Shown one piece after another: positions 1 through 6,124 of a stretch of 33,971 nucleotides of DNA. This stretch comes from a virus. The notes under the pieces were generated by a model that searched no databases, had not been told where the DNA came from, and saw only the letters and a program-made list of their open reading frames with translations. Each line of letters starts with the position of its first letter. Within the stretch, counting starts at the first letter, position 1. The DNA is taken from IMG/VR virus record IMGVR_UViG_3300033153_006332, positions 1-33,971 of that record; one strand, written 5' to 3'. A program made the position numbers and the translations under genes.

Positions 1-312
1 AATTTGATAAAAAATCTTCAATCGACACTAAACATAGGAAGAGTAGAAGGACACAAGTACTGGAACAAAACACGGTGTCCAGGGAAGTTTTTCCCTTTAG
101 AACAAATAAAAGATGCAACCAGAATAGATGTGAAAGACTTTCAGCGAAGATACTGTTTACAGGTAGATGGCATTGTAGGGGCTAAAACTACTGCTAAAAT
201 GAAAGAAGTGTACGAATTTATAAGTCCATACATGGAAAAATCGGTAGTAAATACTATAAGTATTTATTCCGATGGTACCCATATAATAACTAGTGGCTAC
301 TACTTAAAGTAG
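1..312 (+). CDS. Endolysin C-terminal part (N-acetylmuramoyl-L-alanine amidase plus peptidoglycan-binding domain), cut by the window edge
   Basis: The frame is open to the left edge, so this is the last 103 codons of a longer gene. The visible start holds [16 protein letters not shown], which matches the end of an Amidase_2 (PGRP-like) catalytic domain, where the His and the Cys-Pro-Gly turn lie by the zinc site. It is followed by [19 protein letters not shown], the signature of a PG_binding_1 repeat. Such enzymes cleave the bond between muramic acid and L-alanine to lyse the host. The holin two genes downstream supports a lysis role. The last ~30 residues match nothing I know. The N-terminal catalytic half is outside the window, so the amidase subtype is inferred. 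Confidence 0.8.
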   Translation, partial: NLIKNLQSTLNIGRVEGHKYWNKTRCPGKFFPLEQIKDATRIDVKDFQRRYCLQVDGIVGAKTTAKMKEVYEFISPYMEKSVVNTISIYSDGTHIITSGYYLK

Positions 313-328
313 CAGAGAGGATGAGACT

Positions 329-691
329 ATGGAAAAAGTAACAGGTGGATTATTTACAACAAAGTACACAGAAGTTTATCATGAATTACCAGAAGAAATG
401 AAGTACAATGCACCGCATAATTTTAAGGTTGTTACTGCAAGGTGTCCAGTAGGAGTCTTAAGTGAAGTACATTTTCAAGAAGGACCCATAAAAGAATGTG
501 GTGTAAATGGAGTATGTAACGAAGATTTAATCGCTATGGTTATAACCCGGCTTGAATATTTCCAAAAAAGTGAATTTAAATGCAGAGAAAATGCAATAGC
601 CATAACAAAGCTTGAAGAATCCCTTTTGTGGCTTCGTAAAAGAACGATGGGAAGAGAACAACGAGGGATAGAAGGAACTCATATAGTATAA
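329..691 (+). CDS. tad1: Tad1/Acb2-family anti-defence protein (cyclic nucleotide sponge)
   Basis: A 120-residue protein with ribosome binding site GAGAGGATGAGAC before ATG. The N-terminal half looks like beta strands ([16 protein letters not shown]). The C-terminal half is a helical hairpin with [34 protein letters not shown] and RRT-like then RGIEGTH-like ends. This arrangement is the one I know from Tad1 and the shorter Acb2. Those proteins bind and sequester nucleotide signals (gcADPR made by Thoeris ThsB, and for several members CBASS cyclic oligonucleotides), stopping host abortive defence. The length fits Tad1 (about 120-150 residues) better than Acb2 (about 95). It sits between endolysin and holin, a common slot for small accessory genes. 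Family assignment is from remembered motifs; ligand choice is unknown. Confidence 0.75.
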   Translation: MEKVTGGLFTTKYTEVYHELPEEMKYNAPHNFKVVTARCPVGVLSEVHFQEGPIKECGVNGVCNEDLIAMVITRLEYFQKSEFKCRENAIAITKLEESLLWLRKRTMGREQRGIEGTHIV

Positions 692-697
692 ATAGCA

Positions 698-715
698 GTC
701 ACCGCTTAAGGTGAC
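698..715 (+). promoter_or_regulatory. Short perfect hairpin before the holin ribosome binding site
   Basis: GTCACC and GGTGAC form a perfect 6-bp stem around a 6-base loop (GCTTAA). It lies between the Tad1 stop and the holin ribosome binding site (GAGAGAAGG). No U-run follows, so it is not an intrinsic terminator. It could affect holin translation or mRNA stability, but that is inference. Confidence 0.4.
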
Positions 716-730
716 AGAGAGAAGGTAGTT

Positions 731-988
731 ATGGAAATATTAGAACTAATTAAAGAAAATTATCTTATTGTAATAGCGGTATTGTACGTTTTAGGGATGG
801 CCTTTAAATACACCGCTCTTGTAAGGGATAAGTATATACCCCTTATACTCATTTGTATTGGTGTAGTGTTCTGTATACTGTTAGCTTTAAATAGCGGAGA
901 TACGGCATTAAATGGGGCATTAAACGGCATCTTGTGTGCAGGAGTGGCGGTACTGAGTAACCAAATGATTAAGCAATTAAAAGAATAA
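731..988 (+). CDS. Phage holin, Hol44/holin_5_2-like
   Basis: An 85-residue hydrophobic protein with three probable membrane segments at about residues 10-27, 36-54 and 63-80, short charged connections, and a Lys-rich C-terminus (NQMIKQLKE). The final segment LNGILCAGVAVLSNQMIKQ matches the pattern I know from Hol44-type holins of Firmicutes phages (holin superfamily V, Phage_holin_5_2). Holins assemble holes in the cytoplasmic membrane at a set time and release the endolysin. The endolysin end lies about 420 bases upstream on the same strand, giving a lysis cassette with the order endolysin, Tad1, holin. A terminator follows, so this is the last gene of its transcript. Confidence 0.8.
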   Translation: MEILELIKENYLIVIAVLYVLGMAFKYTALVRDKYIPLILICIGVVFCILLALNSGDTALNGALNGILCAGVAVLSNQMIKQLKE

Positions 989-1073
989 GGGTTACAACAT
1001 CTACAAACTGTGATACACTATAAATACATCCTTAAGTTTAATCCTCCGATTAGTTTGGTTTTTTAAAGTATAG

Positions 1074-1107
1074 TCCCTCCGGCATTAGCCTGGGGGATTA
1101 TATTTTT
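1074..1107 (+). terminator. Probable intrinsic terminator of the lysis operon
   Basis: TCCCTCCGGC pairs with GCCTGGGGGA around an ATTA loop (nine of ten positions pair, counting one G-U), followed by TTATATTTTT. A weaker 5-bp hairpin (TAATC/GATTA, 1039-1052) with its own T-rich tail lies just upstream, so termination may be doubled. It separates the lysis genes from the early promoter at 1140. Confidence 0.65.
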
Positions 1108-1139
1108 ACCCTAAAGACAAACATATTTCAAGAAAAGTT

Positions 1140-1168
1140 TTGACATGTTAAATGATGTGTGATATGCT
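1140..1168 (+). promoter_or_regulatory. Sigma70-type promoter of the rightward early operon
   Basis: TTGACA (1140-1145), a 17-base spacer, then TATGCT (1163-1168) preceded by TG, an extended -10. The predicted start near 1175 is just ahead of the AAGGAGG at 1184-1190 that serves the ATG at 1198. It lies directly after the lysis terminator, the expected place for an early promoter. It matches consensus closely; activity is not shown. Confidence 0.75.
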
Positions 1169-1197
1169 TTATTCATAATAAATAAGGAGGATATGGT

Positions 1198-1626
1198 ATG
1201 AATGGTAAAAGAATTATTGAAATTAATGGTGTTAAACTGGAAGTAGACATGACTACAGCTAAAAGGATTGATGAATTCAAGGTCGGGGATAATGTAAAAG
1301 TTCTTAAAAGTTCCGGAAATGGACATGAAGTTCTTGCAGGCGTGATAGTGGAATTCGTGAACTTTAAGGAACTACCCACAATGATAATTGCTGTGTTCAA
1401 TCAGGACTATTGGGGTTGTAATTTAGAGTTCATCAACTTTAATTCAAGCACAGAAGGCATTGAAATTGTTTTATGCTGTGAACACGAATTGATATTAGAA
1501 AAATGCCGTGTGATGGATAAGTTCAATGTCGAGATAGAAAAGAAACGCAGTGAAATGGATGACTTAATAAACAGACGTGACTACTTTGAGAAACATTTCG
1601 CTAAGTATTTTAAAAACGAGGAGTGA
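1198..1626 (+). CDS. Phage protein of unknown function, first gene of the early operon
   Basis: A 142-residue acidic soluble protein with a strong ribosome binding site (AAGGAGG, eight bases before ATG). Residues 24-70 (DEFKVGDNVKVLKSSGNG, then GVIVEFVNF) look like a small beta-barrel similar in feel to KOW/SH3 nucleic-acid-binding folds. The C-terminal third (from about residue 105) is a charged coiled coil with EIEKKRSEMDDLINRRDYFE. I have seen similar architecture in unnamed phage proteins but know no function. Being first behind a strong early promoter suggests expression soon after infection. No membrane segment or catalytic motif is visible. Confidence 0.7.
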   Translation: MNGKRIIEINGVKLEVDMTTAKRIDEFKVGDNVKVLKSSGNGHEVLAGVIVEFVNFKELPTMIIAVFNQDYWGCNLEFINFNSSTEGIEIVLCCEHELILEKCRVMDKFNVEIEKKRSEMDDLINRRDYFEKHFAKYFKNEE

Positions 1627-1678
1627 TTGAAATTACTAAAACATATGAATTAATGAAGTTAGAGGAGGTATAGAATAT

Positions 1679-1753
1679 ATGAAGAAACAGCCAAATTTCA
1701 ATACCTGTAAATGGGTTTCTTGTAGAAATTACGGTAATAATAAACCAGCTTGA
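1679..1753 (+). CDS. Very small Cys-containing phage peptide (24 residues)
   Basis: ATG at 1679 follows GAGGAGGT with good spacing, and the frame ends after 24 codons. The peptide contains CKWVSCRNYG, which resembles the start of small phage proteins with a CKW-x-SC-x-NY pattern that normally continue to more cysteines. Here it stops early, so it may be a truncated copy. The leader AGGAGGTATAGAATATATG is almost the same as those before the genes at 1802 and 2676. Translation is plausible from the ribosome binding site; function is unknown. Confidence 0.45.
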   Translation: MKKQPNFNTCKWVSCRNYGNNKPA

Positions 1754-1801
1754 CGTAAGTATATATCTGATATAAGCGAATTTATAAGGGGGATAGAGTA
1801 T

Positions 1802-1999
1802 ATGAAGCAAATAGAAGTTGAATTTACTTTGAGTATTGGAGATGTTTGTTCAGAATATAAAGATACGTTTAGGTATGAATTTGAAGATGATGTAACTCAG
1901 AAAAAGATAGAAGAAAAATTAGAGGAAGACTGGGTAGTATGGAAGGATAACTATATTGATGGGGGATGGAAGATATTGAAGGGGGAAGATAATCCGTGA
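1802..1999 (+). CDS. Small acidic phage protein of unknown function
   Basis: A 65-residue protein, rich in Glu and Asp, starting at ATG behind AGGGGGATAGAGTAT. It reads as an alternating strand pattern (IEVEFTLSIGDVCSEYKDTFRYEFEDDV) followed by an amphipathic helix (QKKIEEKLEEDWVVWKDNYID). It has no cysteine pairs or membrane segment. Its stop overlaps the GTG start of the next frame by two bases (GTGA), so the two are likely translated together. I do not recognise the family. Low pI and small size are typical of early host-takeover proteins, but nothing here shows such a role. Confidence 0.6.
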   Translation: MKQIEVEFTLSIGDVCSEYKDTFRYEFEDDVTQKKIEEKLEEDWVVWKDNYIDGGWKILKGEDNP

Positions 2000-2306
2000 A
2001 ACAACACATATTACCAAAACAAGCCAAGGAAATCACAGAGGAACAATTTTATAGTTTATTCCCAGGGAAATTGCATGATAACGTAGTAGAAAGAAAAGAC
2101 TGGGCTAACTTTCACCATAAAAAAATAACTATAGGGAAAATGATAGAACTGCTGAAGCAAAAGACCAGTGTTTAACTATTACAAAAAGAAAAGGTGTTAA
2201 AGAATGGGGATATGAAATACAATTAAGACAAGTTGGTTATTACATATTCACAGAAAAAACAGAACTTTGTGACTGCCTATGGGCAGCAATTAAGACTATA
2301 TTATAA
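1996..2306 (+). pseudogene. Small phage gene split by a frameshift near 2157
   Basis: A GTG at 1996, coupled to the previous stop, opens a 59-codon frame with ITEEQFYSLFPG and WANFHHKKITIGKMIELL, ending at 2175. From about 2151 the -1 frame continues without a stop to TAA at 2306 and reads KEWGYEIQLRQVGYYIFTEK, then ELCDCLWAAIKTIL. That stretch has no start codon of its own. The two halves together look like one protein of about 100 residues, of a type I have seen in phages with a TIGKMIE motif and a C-terminal LCDALW-like helix. One small indel near AAGCAAAAGACC would join them. It could be a sequencing indel, a decayed gene, or two products. Function unknown. Confidence 0.5.
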
Positions 2307-2317
2307 GGAGGTATGTT

Positions 2318-2524
2318 GTGAAACAAAATTATAAAGGTATTGTATTGAAATTAATTAATAGAAACTACAAAGGATATAAAGCTAAAAGATATACACTTAA
2401 TAATACTAATCAAAACATCTGGATTCCAAATAAACATCTTGACGAAAACGGAAAAATAAAAACTGGAGAAAATATAGATTACATATTTAGAAAAGCAAAA
2501 AGACAACTTGAATTATCGATATGA
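2318..2524 (+). CDS. Small basic phage protein of unknown function
   Basis: A 68-residue Lys/Arg-rich protein starting at GTG behind AAGGAGGTATGTT, a strong ribosome binding site that fixes the unusual start. It contains KGIVLKLINRNYKGYKAKRY and NIWIPNKHLDENG, which suggests a small beta fold with a basic surface, perhaps nucleic-acid binding. It ends directly before the structured RNA element at 2530, and the two may be transcribed together. I recognise the NIWIPNKHL phrase as recurring in phage hypothetical proteins but know no function. No cysteine motif or membrane segment. Confidence 0.6.
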   Translation: MKQNYKGIVLKLINRNYKGYKAKRYTLNNTNQNIWIPNKHLDENGKIKTGENIDYIFRKAKRQLELSI

Positions 2525-2529
2525 GTACC

Positions 2530-2645
2530 GTGAGTAAATGGTAGGCATCGTGAGTATATGGGTATCTGTGTTATCGTACGGTAACAATACAGTCCATATG
2601 TGGTCATAATGCTGCGAGGGGTTTCGAGTCCCTCTCGACTCACCA
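2530..2645 (+). ncRNA. Structured tRNA-like element (candidate non-coding RNA or degenerate tRNA)
   Basis: No open gene lies here. The 3' end is tRNA-like: a GAGGG/CCCTC stem encloses TTCGAGT, and the element ends in ACTCACCA with a CCA end at 2643-2645. The rest folds as a three-way junction: GTGAGT (2550-2555) pairs perfectly with ACTCAC (2638-2643), and directly stacked on it ATATGG (2556-2561) pairs with CCATAT (2594-2599) around an inner CTGT/ACAG and GTTATCG/CGGTAAC hairpin. A second GTGAGT at 2530-2535 could compete for the same partner. No canonical cloverleaf can be drawn: the T-loop is two bases too long and no D-arm fits. It could be a decayed tRNA, a tRNA mimic, an att core or a cis-regulatory RNA. 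Confidence 0.4.
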
Positions 2646-2675
2646 AGTATATTATAAGAAGGAGGTATAGAGTAT

Positions 2676-2924
2676 ATGAAAAGATTAAAAAACGCTTATG
2701 TGGGAGTACAACTATGTTTGTCGGGGATTTCAATTCTTTCTTTTGAACAAATAATTGAGGGGAATTTTGATTTTGCAATACTCCTAATACTTAGTGTATG
2801 CGGCATGATTGCTATGAAGAAAGATTATGCCAAGTCGAAATGTTTGCATGATGCATTTAAAAAGATGAAAGAAAGCACGAAAAGTTTGGATGAATTTTTA
2901 AAATGCAAAGGAGAAATTGAATGA
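2676..2924 (+). CDS. Small membrane protein of unknown function
   Basis: An 82-residue protein with ribosome binding site GGAGGTATAGAGTAT before ATG. Residues 8-28 and 32-48 are two hydrophobic stretches separated by EQIIEGN, suggesting a membrane hairpin. The C-terminal 35 residues are a charged helix (AFKKMKESTKSLDEFLKC) likely on the cytoplasmic side. The last codons overlap the next start by four bases (ATGA), so the two genes are coupled. Function is unknown. Small early membrane proteins in phages sometimes act in superinfection exclusion, but nothing in this sequence shows that. Confidence 0.65.
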   Translation: MKRLKNAYVGVQLCLSGISILSFEQIIEGNFDFAILLILSVCGMIAMKKDYAKSKCLHDAFKKMKESTKSLDEFLKCKGEIE

Positions 2925-3103
2925 AAAAAAATAGAAAGAATGAAAAAACAGTAGCATTATCCCATGAAGCACTAGAAGTATACATGGGATGGCCTCACAT
3001 GGAAAGGTCTAAACTTACAAGTGAAGCTATAGTACAGCATAATAAGAACATTGAGCAGATAGAAGAACTGAAAAAAAGGGTTGAGAAGTTAGAAGGACAA
3101 TAA
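2921..3103 (+). CDS. Small coiled-coil protein of unknown function
   Basis: A 60-residue highly charged protein overlapping the previous gene by four bases. The N-terminus is Lys/Asn rich. The C-terminal half (from about residue 38) is a strong heptad coiled coil, NKNIEQIEELKKRVEKLEG, typical of a dimerisation helix. The middle phrase LSHEALEVYMGWPHMERSKL has no motif I know. Translational coupling to the membrane protein at 2676 suggests joint action, which is inference. It could be a small adaptor or nucleic-acid-binding protein. Confidence 0.6.
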   Translation: MKKNRKNEKTVALSHEALEVYMGWPHMERSKLTSEAIVQHNKNIEQIEELKKRVEKLEGQ

Positions 3104-3149
3104 ACCTTATTAAGCATTTATGGAATATAAAAGTGGAGGTGGAAGAGCT

Positions 3150-3305
3150 ATGACTACCATACAGATATTAGTCTGTGACATATTCGTGCTTGTCATTTTT
3201 GCAAGTATAACATATTTTATCGGGAGGCATTGCTACATCATAGGATATCGCAGGGCAACGGTAGAATATGCAATGGAGCATATAAGGGAGTTAATAAGGG
3301 GGTAG
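3150..3305 (+). CDS. Single-span small membrane protein
   Basis: The ATG at 3150 is preferred over an in-frame ATG at 3120 because GGAGGTGGAAGAGCT lies before it. This gives 51 residues: a hydrophobic span at about residues 5-24 (ILVCDIFVLVIFASITYFIG) followed by a basic tail with RHCYIIGYRRATVEYAMEHI. The positive tail predicts a cytoplasmic C-terminus. It lies within a run of small coupled genes, six bases before the next start. Function is unknown; no lipobox or holin-like second span is seen. Confidence 0.6.
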   Translation: MTTIQILVCDIFVLVIFASITYFIGRHCYIIGYRRATVEYAMEHIRELIRG

Positions 3306-3311
3306 AGAGCA

Positions 3312-3578
3312 ATGATTGAGGATTATAATTCATTTCTAACTATAATTGGCAAAATGATAGCGGCGGTATTGATAACGTTGATAATAGGTGTAGCTTATTT
3401 TTGCATACGAAAGGATTATGATGATGTTTCTGAAGAAAAGGAGACAAAGATTATGAATAAATACAAACCTTTCAGCTTTACATCAAATCACGACAACGTC
3501 AATATAGAAGTGCGGTACAACGCAAGAAGCACACATCGCAAGTGTAGGCAGAAATCCCGCAGGACGGGTAAATATTAG
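3312..3578 (+). CDS. Small membrane-anchored protein with basic tail
   Basis: An 88-residue protein behind AAGGGGGTAGAGAGCA. Residues 8-31 are one membrane span (TIIGKMIAAVLITLIIGVAY), followed by an acidic patch (DYDDVSEEKE) and a very basic C-terminus (RSTHRKCRQKSRRTGKY). An internal ATG at 3453 has its own AAGGAG, so a shorter soluble product of about 41 residues (MNKYKPFSF...) may also be made. The abrupt change in composition at that point supports two overlapping products or a fusion. I do not recognise the family. Confidence 0.5.
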   Translation: MIEDYNSFLTIIGKMIAAVLITLIIGVAYFCIRKDYDDVSEEKETKIMNKYKPFSFTSNHDNVNIEVRYNARSTHRKCRQKSRRTGKY

Positions 3579-3598
3579 TGTAGTCATTTAGGGGTATT

Positions 3599-3874
3599 AT
3601 GAGTAATAGACTTGAAGAAATTAAAAAAGATTTTCTTGAGTTTCACGAGGCAGTCAGAGAAATAAAAGCTAAAGAGATGAAAATGAGAAAGTGGGATGAT
3701 GAAATCTCTTTGTGTGGTGTTTTCACAGATACTGGGGTTCAAATTCACAGGGGTATCACCATTATAGTAATGATGCTTTCGGTTGATACTCGTGTTGTAT
3801 ACAACACTGATATTGAGTACCGTGATGAAATAACGCTGGAATACGATGGAATAACATATTTTCAATTAGTATAG
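3599..3874 (+). CDS. Hypothetical phage protein
   Basis: A 91-residue protein starting at ATG behind TTAGGGGTATT, a modest ribosome binding site. The first third is a charged helix (RLEEIKKDFLEFHEAVREIK). The rest alternates hydrophobic and polar residues (GVQIHRGITIIVMMLSVDTR), suggesting a small beta sheet, and ends EITLEYDGITYFQLV. It has no catalytic motif. It lies immediately before the Cas4/RecB-like nuclease (14-base gap) and may be in the same translational unit. Function unknown. Confidence 0.6.
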   Translation: MSNRLEEIKKDFLEFHEAVREIKAKEMKMRKWDDEISLCGVFTDTGVQIHRGITIIVMMLSVDTRVVYNTDIEYRDEITLEYDGITYFQLV

Positions 3875-3887
3875 AGGGAGGAAAACA

Positions 3888-4778
3888 ATGTATAAATATT
3901 TTCTCTGTCCTGATGGGCAGACAGTAACAATAGAACAATGTATCAATCAATGTAGAATGAGTAATAGATGCATGTCATTACCTACCCTGCGTTTTATGGC
4001 AGAACAAAGAATATGGTCCGGTAAGCCGAGTACAACACAGTTGTTGAAAGGTACCAGAGAAGCATATCTTCATATAATACACGAAGACCTAATACTTGAC
4101 CCACAGAAGGCAGCTTTCCGAATCTTGGGAACGAAAAGCCATGACGTTCTTGAACAATATTCCTCGAGTGAGTTGTCTGAGATACGTCTTGAAGATGATT
4201 TATCCACAGGCGAATTTGACTGTTATGATGCAGAGAACGAAACCCTGTACGATTACAAGACCTGGGGAAGCTACAAGGTCATGATGGCCACGGGGATAGA
4301 AATGGTTGATGTCGAAACAGGTGGAGTCTTTAAGACGGGAGCTAGGGCAGGACAGCCAAAAACACGCAAAGAACCGCAATTAACAGGTAGGGTTAACATG
4401 TACGAGTCTGTACTTCAAATGAACGACTATAGAATGAAAATTGAAGCCACAGGGTTCGGTGTTAAAAAAATGTATATTGAAGCAGTCGTTCGTGACGGCG
4501 GAACAATAGCAGCTACATCACGAGGCATAATGAAAAATATTTATCTCATACCCGTTCCTATTCTTGAAGACATGAAGGTTCATCAATATTTCAAACAAAA
4601 ATCCCTTGCATTACTGGGAGCATTGAGAAACAAAGTAGTTCCACAAAAATGTACTAGTGAGGAATGTTGGGATGGGCGTAAATGTGAGAAGTATTGTGAT
4701 GTATATAAACATTGCAATAGTCATTCTCCAACAACGGAAAGGGGTATTAGTATGAGTGATAAAAAATTGTGTCAATGA
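3888..4778 (+). CDS. PD-(D/E)XK nuclease, Cas4/RecB-like, with cysteine clusters
   Basis: A 296-residue protein behind GAGGGAGGAAAACA. It has a His at 85 (GTKSHDVLEQY), an Asp at 111 (STGEFDCYD) and D122-x-K124 (LYDYKTWG), the order of catalytic residues in RecB/Cas4-type PD-(D/E)XK nucleases. Four N-terminal cysteines (residues 7, 18, 22, 28) and a C-terminal cluster (CTSEECWDGRKC, EKYC, KHC) could bind an iron-sulphur cluster or zinc, as in Cas4 and AddB. These enzymes resect DNA ends. Its position before ERF and SSB suggests that it makes single strands for phage recombination. No helicase is fused to it. The domain is confident; the metal cluster and exact role are inferred. Confidence 0.75.
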   Translation: MYKYFLCPDGQTVTIEQCINQCRMSNRCMSLPTLRFMAEQRIWSGKPSTTQLLKGTREAYLHIIHEDLILDPQKAAFRILGTKSHDVLEQYSSSELSEIRLEDDLSTGEFDCYDAENETLYDYKTWGSYKVMMATGIEMVDVETGGVFKTGARAGQPKTRKEPQLTGRVNMYESVLQMNDYRMKIEATGFGVKKMYIEAVVRDGGTIAATSRGIMKNIYLIPVPILEDMKVHQYFKQKSLALLGALRNKVVPQKCTSEECWDGRKCEKYCDVYKHCNSHSPTTERGISMSDKKLCQ

Positions 4779-4933
4779 AAAAAGAAGTCGTTAAAACATT
4801 AGCTTATCAGCATGCTCCAGAAACTACAAAATCGCACTTTGGAGAATGTGATGGAGAAGAATGTGCTTGGCATTATGACGGTTCATGTGCAGTACAGTTT
4901 CTTGTTTGCTTATCAAAGGAGGTACAACCATAA
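4775..4933 (+). CDS. Small Cys/His-containing phage protein
   Basis: A 52-residue protein whose ATG overlaps the nuclease stop by four bases (ATGA), so it is probably co-translated. The centre reads HFGECDGEECAWHYDGSC, with Cys and His spaced in a way that could hold one zinc ion. The N-terminal KKEVVKTLAYQHAPETTKSH is polar and the end VQFLVCLSKEVQP is more hydrophobic. It has no known family to me. Coupling to the nuclease hints at a partner or regulatory role, which is inference only. Confidence 0.5.
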   Translation: MKKEVVKTLAYQHAPETTKSHFGECDGEECAWHYDGSCAVQFLVCLSKEVQP

Positions 4934-4976
4934 TAAATTAAAATATAAGTTAGCCAATAACGGTAGAAATGGGGTA

Positions 4977-5216
4977 GTGAGGTTGAGTAAAATTGATGAT
5001 TACAAAAAAGTAAAATTTATTTGCGATACAGTAGAGGAAAAACTTAATTGTGCAATGGTTTTTGACAAGGGCGGCAAAGCAGATACAAGAAACGATAAGC
5101 ATGTATTACGTATAAGCTATACTGGCAAGCGTACTAATGGTTATTGTCAAGATGCAATCATGCAATTACACGCATCTTATGGTATTATGGTTCTTCTTCG
5201 GGATATTCTGCTATGA
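4977..5216 (+). CDS. Hypothetical protein, start uncertain
   Basis: About 77-79 residues. The convincing part begins RLSKIDDYKKVKFICDTVEE and continues through MVFDKGGKAD, VLRISYTGKR and a C-terminal helix. There is no ATG near the front. GTG at 4977 or TTG at 4983 are the candidates, and GGGG at 4971-4974 is spaced better for the TTG. The frame stays open further upstream to 4812, but that part reads unlike a phage protein and overlaps the gene at 4775. The end overlaps the next start by four bases. Function unknown. Confidence 0.5.
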   Translation: MRLSKIDDYKKVKFICDTVEEKLNCAMVFDKGGKADTRNDKHVLRISYTGKRTNGYCQDAIMQLHASYGIMVLLRDILL

Positions 5217-5368
5217 ACGAAGATGTAGCAAAATACATGGAAAAGGCAATTAACAAATACATTCCTCATATCGCAAAAAAGGCTATTGAGCTTGCGAAAA
5301 TAGACATTGAAACCGCACGTAAGGCAGCCGAAAATGAGGCAAAAGAAGTATTAGAAATCACTGGATAA
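5213..5368 (+). CDS. Small helical hypothetical protein
   Basis: Starts at the ATG overlapping the previous stop (ATGA), giving 51 residues. The whole protein is a predicted amphipathic helix: KYMEKAINKYIPHIAKKAIE, then IDIETARKAAENEAKEVLEI. It has equal acidic and basic content and no cysteine or membrane span. It is the last gene before the structured RNA at 5374. Function is unknown. Such helical mini-proteins are often interaction partners of a neighbouring enzyme, here possibly the nuclease. Confidence 0.5.
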   Translation: MNEDVAKYMEKAINKYIPHIAKKAIELAKIDIETARKAAENEAKEVLEITG

Positions 5369-5373
5369 GTGAC

Positions 5374-5441
5374 AATAACGGGGCTTTCCTTCGCACGAAT
5401 AGCTGGGGAAACCCGAAGCCGGCAAGACCGTCCCCGTTATT
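5374..5441 (+). ncRNA. Compact GC-rich structured RNA in the leader of the ERF gene
   Basis: AATAACGGGG (5374-5383) and CCCCGTTATT (5432-5441) form a perfect 10-bp closing stem around about 48 bases. Inside are GGG-GAAA-CCC, CTTCG with a distant CGAAG partner, and the palindrome GCCGGC, so several alternative pairings exist (for example TTTCC with GGAAA). No U-run follows, so it is not a simple terminator. It lies about 30 bases before the ribosome binding site (AAGGAGG) of the ERF gene. Much more GC-rich than its surroundings. I could not match it to a riboswitch class I know. It may be a cis regulator or a stable small RNA. Confidence 0.5.
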
Positions 5442-5470
5442 AAAAATTTGAATAAGGAGGAATTGAAGTA

Positions 5471-6124
5471 ATGGGTCTATATGAGAAAATTTACAACGTA
5501 ATGAATGAGTCCACAAGTCTTGAAAAGAATAAACGAGTAGGTACCGGAGTTAACAGTTATAATGCCATAGGTGAAGCCGAAGTGCTTAATATGCTGAAGC
5601 CATTGTTTAAAAAGCATAAGTTAATTGTATTCCCCATTGATGGGGATATTTCAGAGAAGAGCACAGTTTATGATGCTACTTATAAAGATGAAACTACTAC
5701 CAAAACAAGGAACGTCACACAGATAAAAGTTAAATTTAAAATTGTTGATGTTGAAACAGGTGAATCAGAAATACTTATCGGTTTTGGTAATGGTGCTGAC
5801 TCACAAGATAAAGGGAGTGGTAAGGCTTTTACCTATGCTTATAAAACCATGTTAAGTAAGACATTTATGTTATTCAGTGGAGAAGACACGGATAATGAGC
5901 ATAGTGACGATATTGGTAAAAATAAAAACAAGCAACAGAACGTTTTCAAACTATCCGAAGCACAGATTAAAAGGGCATTTGCTATAGCTATAAGCAAAGA
6001 CATTGATGCAGAAATTTTAAAAAATCGCATAAAAGAAGTATACAAGAAGGATATTAAGGATTTGACTAAAGTTGAATACGACAGCATGTGCAGTAAGATG
6101 AAAGCAAAGAAGGTGAGTACATGA
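5471..6124 (+). CDS. erf: ERF-family single-strand annealing recombinase
   Basis: A 217-residue protein behind AAGGAGGAATTGAAGTA. The N-terminal domain has NSYNAIGEAEVLNMLKPLFK and a central GSGKAFTYAYKTMLSKTFML followed by SGEDTDN, both hallmarks of ERF proteins (P22 Erf relatives). These annealers pair complementary single strands during phage recombination and genome circularisation. The C-terminal third (KLSEAQIKRAFAIAISKDID onwards) is a helical tail often seen in this family. The stop overlaps the SSB start by four bases. With the nuclease at 3888 and SSB it forms a recombination module. Confidence 0.85.
   Translation: MGLYEKIYNVMNESTSLEKNKRVGTGVNSYNAIGEAEVLNMLKPLFKKHKLIVFPIDGDISEKSTVYDATYKDETTTKTRNVTQIKVKFKIVDVETGESEILIGFGNGADSQDKGSGKAFTYAYKTMLSKTFMLFSGEDTDNEHSDDIGKNKNKQQNVFKLSEAQIKRAFAIAISKDIDAEILKNRIKEVYKKDIKDLTKVEYDSMCSKMKAKKVST

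Noticed and set aside
2523-2645. A canonical tRNA gene
   Set aside because: The T-loop has two extra bases, no acceptor partner GAGTCGA lies upstream, and no D-arm or anticodon arm can be drawn. It is reported only as tRNA-like.
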